A stretch of DNA of 63,134 nucleotides from Amycolatopsis orientalis DSM 43388 (GTDB lineage Bacteria > Actinomycetota > Actinomycetes > Mycobacteriales > Pseudonocardiaceae). Both the position numbers and the translations under genes were made by a program. The notes beneath the pieces are model-generated. The model was given only the letters and a program-made list of their open reading frames with translations, ran no database searches and had not been told where the DNA came from. The stretch covers positions 1 to 63,134 of the forward strand of contig NZ_ASXG01000004.1 of the NCBI RefSeq assembly GCF_000411975.1. Reading direction: 5' to 3'. This document shows positions 1 to 8,000 of this stretch, piece after piece (the first letter of the stretch is position 1; every line of letters starts with the position of its first letter).

Positions 1-14
1 CGCTCTTCCGATCT
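1..14. other. Illumina adapter remnant at contig edge
   Basis: The first 14 bases, CGCTCTTCCGATCT, are identical to the 3' end of the standard Illumina TruSeq/universal adapter. Genomic-looking high-GC sequence begins at base 15. A 14-base match at exactly base 1 is very unlikely by chance, so I read this as untrimmed adapter marking a contig end. Confidence 0.9.
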
Positions 15-35
15 CTTCCCCGGTCGCGGCGGCAG

Positions 36-80
36 CCGGTGACGAGGCCGCACCCCTCGGAACGGCGGCCTCGTCACCGG
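36..80 (-). terminator. Hairpin terminator after chitinase
   Basis: A perfect 16-bp inverted repeat (CCGGTGACGAGGCCGC at 36-51, its complement at 65-80) with a 13-nt loop starts 11 bases beyond the stop codon of the minus-strand chitinase. No U-tract follows, as is usual for actinomycete terminators. Confidence 0.75.
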
Positions 81-91
81 CCTGGCCCAGG

Positions 92-1066
92 TCAGCCGTG
101 GTACCCGGCCACGATCTTCGTGAACGCGTACTTCGGCTGCGAGATTCCGCTGCACTCGCCGCCGCCCGAGCAGTCGCGGTTGGTCGCCCAGAAGGTGAAG
201 CGGCCGAGGTGGTGGCTGGCGGCGTAGTCGCGGATCGCGGTGAAATCGGACACCGACACGACCTCGCCGGCGTTGTCCGTCTTGCCGTTCATCGACGACA
301 GGCCCGCGTGCCGGTACGCGGTGGCGCTGTCCCAGCCGAACGTCGACTTGAGCTGTCCGGCGAGGCCGTCCACCGCGGACTTCGTCTTGCCCGCCATGTC
401 GCCGCCGCTGGAGAAGTCGAACGGCATCACCGACCACACGTCCACCGGCGCGCCGATCGCCTTCGCCTGCTTGATCAGCCGCTTGCCCCAGTCGTTCGGG
501 CCGGACGTTTCGGTGCCGATCGTGATCACCACGCGCAGGTTCGGGTTCTTCTGCTTGGTGATCTTGACCGCGTTCAGGATCCGGTCCTGCACGGTCGCGT
601 TCTCGAACTCGTCGGTGTTCTCGATGTCGAGGTCGATCGCCTTCAGGCCGTAGGCGTCGATCACCTTCTGGTACGCCCCCGCCAGGGCGGCGGCCGAGGA
701 GCACTTCGCGCCGAGTTTCGTGCCCGACCAGCCGCCGAAGGACGGGATGACGTCGCCGCCCGCGGAGCGGATGCCCTGGATCAGGGTTTTGTCCGAGCCG
801 GTCAGCGAGCGGTCGCCGTCCCACTTCGGGTTGCACCCGCCGTCCGACAGTACGAACGCGAGCGTGAACGTCTTGATCCCGGTCGCGGACATCGCCGCCG
901 ACGCACTGGTCTGCCCCGCCCACTGGTACAGGTACGGCGACGCCAGAACCGGGTCCGGAGCGGCCGCGAGCTGCGGTGCGGGCGCGGCCGTGGCCACCCC
1001 GGCCGCGGTCGCGAGGGCCGCCCCTGCCGCCGCCGCGAGCGCGGCCAGCCGACGCACTGAGTTCAT
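92..1066 (-). CDS. Secreted GH18 chitinase, single-domain
   Basis: Predicted 324-residue secreted glycoside hydrolase family 18 enzyme that would cleave chitin or chitooligosaccharides outside the cell. An Ala-rich signal peptide with a Sec-type cleavage region occupies about residues 1-30. The SxGG-type motif SFGGWSG is at about 109-115 and the catalytic motif DLDIE is at 145-149, with E149 as the acid/base. No carbohydrate-binding module is visible. I chose the ATG at 1066 because GGGAGGA precedes it by 6 nt; a longer frame reaches 1096 without a better ribosome site. The gene is monocistronic between a terminator and an upstream DasR-like element, which fits chitin/GlcNAc-controlled expression. 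The DLDIEN variant of DxxDxDxE is typical of bacterial chitinase-C-like GH18 proteins. A non-chitin substrate is possible but less likely. Confidence 0.88.
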   Translation of the reverse strand: MNSVRRLAALAAAAGAALATAAGVATAAPAPQLAAAPDPVLASPYLYQWAGQTSASAAMSATGIKTFTLAFVLSDGGCNPKWDGDRSLTGSDKTLIQGIRSAGGDVIPSFGGWSGTKLGAKCSSAAALAGAYQKVIDAYGLKAIDLDIENTDEFENATVQDRILNAVKITKQKNPNLRVVITIGTETSGPNDWGKRLIKQAKAIGAPVDVWSVMPFDFSSGGDMAGKTKSAVDGLAGQLKSTFGWDSATAYRHAGLSSMNGKTDNAGEVVSVSDFTAIRDYAASHHLGRFTFWATNRDCSGGGECSGISQPKYAFTKIVAGYHG

Positions 1067-1157
1067 CGTGTTCCTCCCACGAGCACCACGGAACACCTCC
1101 GGTTTGAGGCGGCGGGATCAACCCGGGAGGAGTGCACCCGGAAGGGTGCGGTCACAC

Positions 1158-1173
1158 ACTGGACTAGACCAAA
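1158..1173. promoter_or_regulatory. DasR-like operator (dre) before chitinase
   Basis: ACTGGACTAGACCAAA matches 13 of 16 positions of the actinomycete dre consensus ACTGGTCTAGACCAGT bound by the GntR regulator DasR, as I remember it. It lies about 90 bp upstream of the chitinase start, the expected place for a GlcNAc-responsive operator. No DasR gene is in the window. Confidence 0.6.
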
Positions 1174-1263
1174 TCGGCGTGTCAAGAGCCGCAGCCCGAA
1201 CGGCGCACCGGAGCGGAAAGCCCGCGCCCGGCCGGATTTCCCCCGTCCGGGCGGGTCCGGAAG

Positions 1264-2390
1264 TCAGGGGCGGCCGGCGGCGGTCCCCTCGCCGAGCCCG
1301 TCGGAGAAGTCATGGTCGCGGGTCTCCGGCAGGGCCTGCACGCACAGGAAACTCAGCACCCCGAGCGCGACCAGCACCAGCGCGACCGGCACCGTCGAAC
1401 CGGTCGACGCCCACAGGCCGGTCGAGATCAACGGCACTACCCCGCCGCCGATCACCCCGGCGACGCTGTACGCGATCGACGCGCCGGAATACCGGTAGCG
1501 CACCCGGAACAGTTCCGGCAGAAACGCGCCCGTCGGCCCGTACCGCATCGCGAAACAGGCCATGCCGCCGACGAATCCGAGCGTCAGCAGTACCGGATTT
1601 CCCGTCTGCAGCAAGGCGAACAGCGGAAATGCCCACCCCACAGAAACCGCAGCCGCCGCGCTCAGCCGGCGACGGCCCCACTGGTCGGACTTCATCGCGA
1701 ACACCAGCGTCGCCACGCCCATCACCGCGGCCGCGATGAGCAGGCTGATCAGGACAGTCGTGCGCGGGATGCCGAGCGTGGTCGTCGCGATCGAAAGACA
1801 AAATGTCGTGACGGTACAGAAAGCGCGTGCGCAAGCACGAACGACAACGTCGAAAGCACCAAAACGCGCGGTTGTATCCGCACCAGCTCGAACATCGGGA
1901 CCTTCGCCTGTTCGGACTTGTCCAATGCGGCCTGGAATACCAGCGTCTCGGCGATTTTGATCCGGATGTAGAACCCGACCGTCAGCAGGATCGGCGACCG
2001 GAGGCCGAGCGTGCCGTAGTCCGGCACCAGCCCGGCGGCCACTGTGGACAGTCCCATCACGAGCAACGACGTGACCAGCATGGACTTGCGGCCGATCCGG
2101 TCGCCCCAGTGTCCGAACAGGATCGCCCCGACCGGGCGCGCGACGAACCCCACCGCGAAGGTGCCGAGCGAAGCCAGCACCCCGGCGGTGGAGGAGAACG
2201 TCGAGAAGAAAACCTTCCCGAACACCAGCGCCGCCGCGGTCCCGTAAATGTATAAATCGTAGAACTCGATAGCGGTGCCGATACTGGCTTCGCAGCAACG
2301 GTTACGTGCCGGGTTGGGGTCGGTCTGCTTTTGGTCGGATTAGCGAATAATCGCGATGCGCGACATGTCGGTCCGCGCGAGTGCGGTCAT
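1264..2390 (-). pseudogene. Frameshifted MFS metabolite:H+ symporter
   Basis: Remnant of a metabolite:H+ symporter (MHS) family MFS gene. An ATG at 2390 with GGGAG before it begins MTALARTDM but stops after 16 codons. The conserved first helix TAIEFYDLYIYG is read near 2230-2270 in a frame with no start codon. The stretch up to about 1830 carries GHWGDRIGRKS. The rest, from TTTLGIPRTT to the C-terminus, is in another frame. At least two and probably three indels are needed to join these pieces. The last frame ends cleanly at 1264. The gene lies downstream of two SDR genes on the same strand and was presumably their transporter. The intact homologue at 55566 shows the expected layout. Sequencing error could explain one break but hardly all of them. 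Confidence 0.8.
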
Positions 2391-2402
2391 TCCGGCTCCC
2401 TG

Positions 2403-2437
2403 TTCTCCCCCGCGGCCCCGTGCCGCCCCGGGGAGAA
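2403..2437 (-). terminator. Hairpin after the SDR pair
   Basis: TTCTCCCC (2403-2410) pairs with GGGGAGAA (2430-2437) around an inner GCGGC/GCCGC stem. It lies 8 bases past the stop of the minus-strand SDR and just before the degraded MFS start, so it probably ends the SDR transcript. Confidence 0.55.
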
Positions 2438-2444
2438 TATCGGG

Positions 2445-3218
2445 TCACGCGTCGCCGGGCAGCGCCTCCATTTTCCGCTGCAGTTTGTTCATCCCGCCGA
2501 GCCAGCGGTCGGTTTCGGTGGCGCGCAAGGCGTAAAAGTCGGCGACCTCGGCGTGCGGCAGCACCAGGAACCGGTTCTCCGCCATCGCGGCGAACAGCGC
2601 GTCGGCGACCTGCGGCGGGTCGATCGCGGTCGCGCCCATCAGCAGCTTGCCGCGTTCCCCGGTCTCCTCCAGCATCGCGGTGCGCACCCCCTGCGGGCAG
2701 ATCGCCTGCACGGTGATGCCGCGGTGCCGGTAGGTGGCCGACAGCCATTCCGCGAACGCCAGCGCGCCGTGCTTCGTGACCGAATACGGAGCCGAGCCGA
2801 GACTGGTGAGCACGCCCGCCGCGGACACCGTCGCGACGAACCGGCCCTCGCCGCGCTCCAGCCACGCCGGCAGCAGCAGCCGGGCCGCGCGGACGTGCGC
2901 CATCACGTTCACGTCCCACGCCAGCGACCACGCGTCCTCGCCCGCGTTGGCGTCGCCGAACGGCGCGACCCCGGCGTTGGCACAGAAAACGTCGATCGCG
3001 CCGAGCGTTTCGCGAGCCGCGTCGATCAGCGCGGCGACTCCGGATTCGCTCGCCACGTCGCCGGCGAACGACGTCCCGCCGACCTCCGCCGCGACCTCGG
3101 CCGCCCGGTCGCCGTCGAGGTCCGCGACGACCACGCGAGCCCCGTCCGCCGCGAACCGGCGCGCCAGCGCCGCCCCGATCCCGCCGCCACCGCCGGTGAT
3201 GACGACCCCGGCGCTCAC
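2445..3218 (-). CDS. SDR family oxidoreductase
   Basis: 257-residue short-chain dehydrogenase/reductase, cytosolic and NAD(P)-dependent. The cofactor motif TGGGGGIG is near residues 7-14, NAG near 90, and the catalytic pair is in YSVTK near 155. The segment ICPQGVRTAML follows the active site as in classical SDRs. The Asp in VADLDGD after strand 2 suggests NAD(H) preference, by family rule. The start is the GTG at 3218, whose GTGA overlaps the stop of the next SDR, so the two are translationally coupled. The pair plus a lost MHS transporter suggests oxidation/reduction steps of one imported substrate. The substrate is not deducible. Confidence 0.85.
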   Translation of the reverse strand: MSAGVVITGGGGGIGAALARRFAADGARVVVADLDGDRAAEVAAEVGGTSFAGDVASESGVAALIDAARETLGAIDVFCANAGVAPFGDANAGEDAWSLAWDVNVMAHVRAARLLLPAWLERGEGRFVATVSAAGVLTSLGSAPYSVTKHGALAFAEWLSATYRHRGITVQAICPQGVRTAMLEETGERGKLLMGATAIDPPQVADALFAAMAENRFLVLPHAEVADFYALRATETDRWLGGMNKLQRKMEALPGDA

Positions 3219-3970
3219 AGGCCGCCGCCGAGCGTCACGCCGCCGTCGAGAACGACCGTCTGGCCGGTCATCCAGCCCGCCTCGCCGGACAGCAGGAACG
3301 CCACCGCGCCCGCGATGTCCTCCGGCACCCCGAGCCGCTTCATCGGATACGCCGCCGCAACCTCCTCCTCGCGCCCTTCGTACAGCGCGGTCGCGAACTG
3401 CGTCTTGACGACCGCCGGAGCCACCGCGTTCACCCGGATCTTCGGGCCGAGTTCCGCGCCGAGTTCCTGGGTGAGCCGGATCAGCGCGGCTTTGCTGACG
3501 CCGTACATGCCGATGCCCGGCGAAGTCCGGATGCCCGCGATCGAGGCGACGTTGACCACCGCCCCGCCGTGCTCGCCCATCCACGCGTCCCGAGCGGCGC
3601 GGATCCACGACAGCGGCGCGATCACGTTGACCGCGAAGATCTTGCTCGCCGCGGCCGGGTCGACGTCCAGGGTGGGCCCGTAAACCGGGTTGATGCCGGT
3701 GTTGTTGACCAGCAGGTCGAGACTGCCGAACTTCTCGATCGCGGCGGCGACCGCCTCCTGCTGATGCGCGGCGTCGTCCGCCTTGCCCGGCACCGCGATC
3801 GCGACGTCCGGCCCGCCGAGCTGCTCGACGGCCTCCGCGAGCGGCTCCGGCTTGCGCGCCGTGATGCACACCTTCGCCCCGCGCTCGACGAGCCCCTTCG
3901 CGATGGCCAGCCCGATCCCCCGGCTGGCCCCGGTGACCAGGGCAACACGATCCTTGAACGACTCCACCAC
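3215..3970 (-). CDS. FabG-like SDR family oxidoreductase
   Basis: 251-residue SDR of the 3-oxoacyl-ACP reductase/glucose dehydrogenase-like group. It has TGASRGIG at about residues 14-21, NNTG near 90, a catalytic Ser in NVASIAG and YGVSK near 156. It ends in the FabG-like GWMTGQTVVLDGG. The Arg in ITARKPE after strand 2 suggests NADP(H), by family rule. The GTG at 3970 is preceded by AGGAG at 5 nt; a second GTG follows directly. It is the first gene of a two- or three-gene operon. A TetR-type palindrome sits about 35 bp upstream of the start, so induction by a small ligand is likely. The physiological substrate is unknown. Confidence 0.85.
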   Translation of the reverse strand: MVESFKDRVALVTGASRGIGLAIAKGLVERGAKVCITARKPEPLAEAVEQLGGPDVAIAVPGKADDAAHQQEAVAAAIEKFGSLDLLVNNTGINPVYGPTLDVDPAAASKIFAVNVIAPLSWIRAARDAWMGEHGGAVVNVASIAGIRTSPGIGMYGVSKAALIRLTQELGAELGPKIRVNAVAPAVVKTQFATALYEGREEEVAAAYPMKRLGVPEDIAGAVAFLLSGEAGWMTGQTVVLDGGVTLGGGL

Positions 3971-4003
3971 ACCGTCTCCTCGTCCGACGTTGGACAGCCA
4001 CCG

Positions 4004-4019
4004 CTAAGCGCTTGCTTAG
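4004..4019. promoter_or_regulatory. TetR-type palindromic operator
   Basis: CTAAGC-GCTT-GCTTAG is a perfect inverted repeat with 6-bp arms, of the style bound by TetR-family repressors in actinomycetes. It sits 34 bp before the SDR operon start and is the only AT-richer island nearby. No TetR gene is adjacent, so the regulator would act from elsewhere. Confidence 0.65.
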
Positions 4020-4731
4020 TGGCAGGATAACGGTGCTGGCTCGCCGTGCAACCTCGAACCGCCCCAGTGACGGTCGCGACACAGTCAGTGACCGCCATCG
4101 CGGCCCGCCACCTGGGCTCGGGATGGGCGGGTGGCCGAACCCTTGGATGCCGCGTGCGTGCCAAGGTCGCCCGTGCGAGTCGGGACGGCGGCGGGCGGGG
4201 GGCGATGTGGCCGCACAGGCTGCGGATCACCGGCTGGCGGTCGTCACCGCGTGGTTCGATCGCTGCGGACCAGCCCAGTCGTTCGTCCCGGACGGGCATC
4301 AGGCCGCGGTGCGGGTGGTCCGCGACGCCACCTCCTTGTCCACAATGGACCTCAGAGTGATGAGCGAGAAACCCAGGAAGGCCGGAAACGGCACGGAGAC
4401 GACGCTCGCCAAAAACCTCTGCGACGTCGGGAACAACGAGCACAAAAAGCTTCAACCGCGAGCAGCGGAGCACACCGGCACGCCGGCCGTCAAGGGGGCG
4501 CTCGCCCGCCCCGGACTGGTGGTGTCCCGCCGATGCGCGTACCGTCGGTGCCAGCAGGCTCGAGCCGCGCTTTTCGACCCTGGGTCATGAGGTGCCTTGC
4601 CGACGCTGTCCGACCTGCGACCAAGCCTCTGCCCGACGCCGGCGCGCCGACCTGCTCGACGCCGCCCGCCGGTGCTCATGCCTCACCCGTCGGCCGTGTT
4701 CACGTGCCCGGCCCTTCCCCAGGAGTTTCTT
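4020..4731. other. Intergenic region without a supported gene
   Basis: About 710 bp between the divergent SDR operon and the desaturase. Open frames cross it on both strands but have no ribosome site, no recognisable domain and low-complexity Arg/Pro/Ala composition. The stretch 4350-4460 is slightly less GC-rich. An exact TTGTCCACA word, identical to the actinobacterial DnaA-box core, occurs near 4337. I see no RNA gene. Confidence 0.5.
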
Positions 4732-4899
4732 TTGTCGCGCAACCCAGTACGTTCGCCCAGCACCCGGGCCCCGGTCTCGCCGGTGCTGTTCAGCCATCCG
4801 GTCTCGTCCGCCGCCAGGCGCCCGCTCTCCGACGCCGACCAGCGCCGCAGCCGCGGCGTCCGGTTCTCCTCCGGAGCCCCTGCGACGTCGCGCCGATGA
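4732..4899 (+). other. Probable out-of-frame 5' end of the desaturase
   Basis: A TTG at 4732 has an excellent AGGAG site 6 nt upstream and opens a 55-codon frame. It reads into PLSDADQRRSRGVRFSS, which looks like the hydrophilic N-terminus usual for this desaturase family. It then stops at 4899, overlapping the in-frame ATG (4896) of the desaturase core. A single base missing from the CCCC run near 4877-4880 would join the two frames. Either this is the true N-terminus broken by an indel (biological or assembly), or it is a short coupled leader. I favour the indel. Confidence 0.5.
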
Positions 4900-5906
4900 C
4901 CGCTCCGGCGGCGTACGGCAGCCTGCTCTCCGAGATTCGCGAAGCCGGGCTGCTGCGCCGCCGCCACGGCTACTACGCGGCGATCATCACCGCGAACCTG
5001 ACGGTGTTCTCCGGAGCGTGGGTCGGCTTCGCGTTCCTGGGCGACTCGTGGTGGCAGCTGCTGATCGCCGCCCTGCTCGCGGTCGTGTTCGCGCAGCTGG
5101 CCTTCGTCGGCCACGACGCCGGGCACAAGCAGATTTTCCGGACCCGCCAGCCCAACGACGCCGTCGGCGTCGCGCACGGCGGCCTGATCGGGATGAGCTA
5201 CCAGTGGTGGATCGACGGGCACAACCGGCACCACGCCAACCCCAACCACGAGGACCACGACCCCGATCTCGACATCCCCGCGCTGGCTTTCACCGGCGGG
5301 CAAGCCCGCGCGAAACGGGGTTTTCTCCGCTGGATGGCCAAGAACCAGGCGTTCCTGTTCTTCCCCTTGCTCGCCCTCGAAGGGCTCAACCTGCACGTCT
5401 CCGGAATCCGGGCGGTGTGGCGCGGCGAGACGAAAAAGCGCCGGCTGGAAGGGGTTTTGCTGACCGCGCACGTCGCCGGGTACCTCACCGCGGTGTTCCT
5501 CGTGCTCTCCCCCGGTCTCGCGGTCGCGTTCGTCATGGTGCACCAAGCCCTCTGGGGGGTCTACATGGGATGTTCGTTCGCGCCCAACCACAAGGGAATG
5601 CCCACGATGACCGGGCAGCCGGCGGACTTCCTGCACCGGCAAGTGCTGACCTCGCGCAACATCCGCGGCGGGAAAGTCGTCGATTTCGTGCTCGGCGGGC
5701 TGAACTACCAGATCGAGCACCACCTCTTCCCGAACATGCCCCGCCCGCACCTGCGCCGCGCTCAGCCGATCGTCGAGCGCTTCTGCCGCCGCCACGAAAT
5801 CCCGTACGCCCAAACGGGTCTGCTGCCCTCCTACCGGCAGGTCCTCGGCCACCTGCATCAGCTCGGCGCCCCGCTGCGCGCTGCGGATCGAGTCCGCGGC
5901 GACTGA
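4896..5906 (+). CDS. Membrane fatty acid (acyl-CoA) desaturase
   Basis: 336-residue di-iron membrane desaturase that would introduce a double bond into fatty acyl chains using O2 and a ferredoxin or cytochrome donor. The three histidine boxes are clear: HDAGH after the first hydrophobic pair, HNRHHAN in the following loop, and the C-terminal GGLNYQIEHHLFP. Four to six hydrophobic segments alternate with them. The ATG at 4896 is the first in-frame Met but has no good ribosome site. The better start lies at 4732 in another frame, so the N-terminal 30-50 residues are probably missing from this reading. The core is intact and every catalytic His is present. It is a single gene, convergent with the ABC transporter downstream. 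Confidence 0.82.
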   Translation: MTAPAAYGSLLSEIREAGLLRRRHGYYAAIITANLTVFSGAWVGFAFLGDSWWQLLIAALLAVVFAQLAFVGHDAGHKQIFRTRQPNDAVGVAHGGLIGMSYQWWIDGHNRHHANPNHEDHDPDLDIPALAFTGGQARAKRGFLRWMAKNQAFLFFPLLALEGLNLHVSGIRAVWRGETKKRRLEGVLLTAHVAGYLTAVFLVLSPGLAVAFVMVHQALWGVYMGCSFAPNHKGMPTMTGQPADFLHRQVLTSRNIRGGKVVDFVLGGLNYQIEHHLFPNMPRPHLRRAQPIVERFCRRHEIPYAQTGLLPSYRQVLGHLHQLGAPLRAADRVRGD

Positions 5907-6013
5907 GCCGGCTCAGCACACCGTCGCGGACGGGAGCGGTCGGCCCGGATCGAGCCGCGGCAGTGCACGGAACAGGATTCAGCGCCGAGTTCGGGACCGG
6001 GGCGGACGCGCGT

Positions 6014-6051
6014 GCTGCTGTGCCCGGGCGCGGACGTCCGGGCACAGCAGC
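6014..6051. terminator. Bidirectional hairpin terminator
   Basis: GCTGCTGTGCCCGG (6014-6027) pairs perfectly with CCGGGCACAGCAGC (6038-6051) around a 10-nt loop. It lies between the convergent desaturase and ABC binding-protein genes and can serve both. Confidence 0.8.
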
Positions 6052-6057
6052 TCCGCG

Positions 6058-7098
6058 TCAGTGCGCTGCCTTGACGAACTTGTCGGTGTAAGTCCTGCCG
6101 AGGTCGATCTGCTTGCCCTTCACGTCCGGGTTGAACGCCTGCAGCACGGCGAGGTTCGTCTTGGGACCGTCCGGGGGCATGATCCCGGTCGGGTTGTAGA
6201 TTCCCTTTTCGTTGTCGAAGGCCTTCGCGTAAGCGTCCTTGCCGGGACCGGCGTAGTAGTCGGCGGGCATCACGTCGGCCAGCTGGGCGCCGTTGTGCGC
6301 CTGGATCCACTTCAGCGCCTCGACGTACGCGTTGACCAGTTTCTGCACCACGTCCGGGTGGCTGTCCACGTACTTCGTGGTCATGTACAGCGAGGTCGCC
6401 GGGTACTCGCCGCCCAGCTGCTGTTTCGTGCCGGCTGCCGAGCGCATGTCGAGCAGGATGAACGCGGCGCCTTGGGCCAGCGCGGTCGAAACGGTCGGCT
6501 CGGTCGTCATCGCGCAGTCGACGTTGCCGTGCTGCAGGGCGCCGATCAGCGTGGCCCCGGACTGGACGCCGACCCGGTGGATCTTCGCCGGATCGACGCC
6601 GTTCTTCTGGGCGAGGTACTGCGTCAGGAAGTCGGTCGACGAGCCGAGGTCGGTCACGCCCAGGTTGCGTCCGGCCCAGTCCGCGGGCGAATGGATCTGC
6701 CCCCGCACCTCCGGGCGGCACAGCTCGACCTCGCCGGGGGTGGTGAGCATCGAGACCACGGACTCCAGCGACTGGCCGAGCCCCTGCATGGCGATGGTGT
6801 GGTCGTAGAACCCGCCGACGCCGTCGACCTTGCCCGCGATCATGTTCGTCGTCGCGTCGACGCCGGCTCCCTCGTCCTGCAGGGTCACGTTCAGCCCCTG
6901 CTTCTGGTAGTAGCCGAGCCGCTGGGCGAGCATGAACGGCAGATAGATCTGCTTGTTCAGGCCGCCGACCATGATGCTCACCGGGGTTCCGGTTCCGCCG
7001 GTCGAGCTGGTGCCGGCGTTCTGGCTCGCCTTCGAGGCACAGCCGGCCACGGCGAGCAGCGCCGCCGCGAGAACGGCCGCCAATTTCTTCGCGGACAC
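6058..7098 (-). CDS. ABC transporter substrate-binding lipoprotein (NMT1/SsuA-like)
   Basis: 346-residue extracellular solute-binding lipoprotein of the NMT1/THI5, sulfonate/taurine group. The signal peptide ends in the lipobox LAVAGC at about residues 15-20, followed by a Ser/Thr/Gly-rich linker. The mature part begins with IMVGGLNKQIYLPFMLAQRLGYY, typical of the family. I prefer the GTG at 7098: AAGGAG lies 6 nt before it, while the in-frame ATG at 7104 touches the Shine-Dalgarno sequence. It is the last gene of an ATPase-permease-binding protein operon. Ligands in this family include sulfonates, taurine, nitrate, pyrimidine precursors and aromatic acids, and nothing here decides among them. 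Confidence 0.85.
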   Translation of the reverse strand: MSAKKLAAVLAAALLAVAGCASKASQNAGTSSTGGTGTPVSIMVGGLNKQIYLPFMLAQRLGYYQKQGLNVTLQDEGAGVDATTNMIAGKVDGVGGFYDHTIAMQGLGQSLESVVSMLTTPGEVELCRPEVRGQIHSPADWAGRNLGVTDLGSSTDFLTQYLAQKNGVDPAKIHRVGVQSGATLIGALQHGNVDCAMTTEPTVSTALAQGAAFILLDMRSAAGTKQQLGGEYPATSLYMTTKYVDSHPDVVQKLVNAYVEALKWIQAHNGAQLADVMPADYYAGPGKDAYAKAFDNEKGIYNPTGIMPPDGPKTNLAVLQAFNPDVKGKQIDLGRTYTDKFVKAAH

Positions 7099-7133
7099 GG
7101 GCATCTCCTTTGTTCGTGCGGGAAAACGGGGGT

Positions 7134-8000
7134 TCACAGGTCCGGTCCGGACAGCTGCGCGGGCCGCCAGCGCAGCAGCCGGCGTTCGAGGCGGGTGATC
7201 AGCCATTCGGCCAGCAGCGCGACGATGCCCATGATCACCATCGCCGCCCAGACGCCGCTCGCGTCGAACGTGCCCTGTGCGTTCTTGATCAGCACGCCGA
7301 GACCGGCGTAGCCGCCGAGGAATTCGCCGACGATCGCGCCGATCAGCGCGAACCCGAAGCTCACGTGCAGGCTCGCGATGATCCAGGTGAACGCCGACGG
7401 CAGCACGACCTGGCGGGTCACCTGCCACCGCGAGGCGCCGAGGATGCTGGCGTTGGCGATGAAGGTGCGGTCGACCTCGCGGGTTCCTTGGAAGGCGTTG
7501 AAGAACACGCCGAAGAACACCAGCACGATCACCAGCAGGATCTTCGATTCCAGGCCGAGGCCGAACGCCAGGACGAACACCGAGCCGAGCACGATCCGCG
7601 GAATCGCGTTGAGCACCTTGATGAACGGCCCGAACACCTCGGACAGGAACCGGATCCGGCCGAGCGCGATGCCGCACACGATGCCGAGCACCGTGCCGAT
7701 CGCGAACCCGATCAGCGCCTCTTCGATCGTGGTCCAGATCTGGCTGCCCAGCGAACCGATCGCGGTGCCTTCGGTGACCCACGAACGCAACCGGTCGTAG
7801 ATCCCCGAAGGGAGCCCGTACAGCACGATCGCGTGCTGATCGCCTTGCACGAGCAGCTGCCAGCCGCCGAGAACGACGACCAGCACGGCCGCCTGGACGG
7901 TGTGCACCAAGACGGTGCGCGTCCGGCGGCGCGAACGGCGCGCGGCCGCGGCTTCCGTGCCCGCGGCGGCCTTCGCGGGCGATTTCGCTTCGGCAGTCAT
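7134..8000 (-). CDS. ABC transporter permease (SsuC/TauC type)
   Basis: 288-residue inner-membrane permease with a charged N-terminal tail (about 30 residues, RRSRRRTR) and six predicted helices. The BPD-transport EAA loop is visible around ASILGASRWQVTRQVVLPSA at about residues 190-210. It forms the channel for the ATPase encoded just upstream: its ATG overlaps that gene's stop as ATGA. The gap to the binding-protein gene is 35 bp, consistent with one operon. Substrate class is the same as for the binding protein (sulfonate/taurine-like), unproven. Confidence 0.87.
   Translation of the reverse strand: MTAEAKSPAKAAAGTEAAAARRSRRRTRTVLVHTVQAAVLVVVLGGWQLLVQGDQHAIVLYGLPSGIYDRLRSWVTEGTAIGSLGSQIWTTIEEALIGFAIGTVLGIVCGIALGRIRFLSEVFGPFIKVLNAIPRIVLGSVFVLAFGLGLESKILLVIVLVFFGVFFNAFQGTREVDRTFIANASILGASRWQVTRQVVLPSAFTWIIASLHVSFGFALIGAIVGEFLGGYAGLGVLIKNAQGTFDASGVWAAMVIMGIVALLAEWLITRLERRLLRWRPAQLSGPDL

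Noticed and set aside
98..1060. Long plus-strand open frame opposite the chitinase
   Set aside because: Arg/Val/Gly-rich composition, no domain and no ribosome site. It is the usual antisense shadow in high-GC DNA; many similar frames elsewhere were left out for the same reason.
4131..4895. N-terminal extension of the desaturase frame by 255 codons
   Set aside because: The extension is low-complexity and has no family resemblance. The true start is near 4732 or at 4896.
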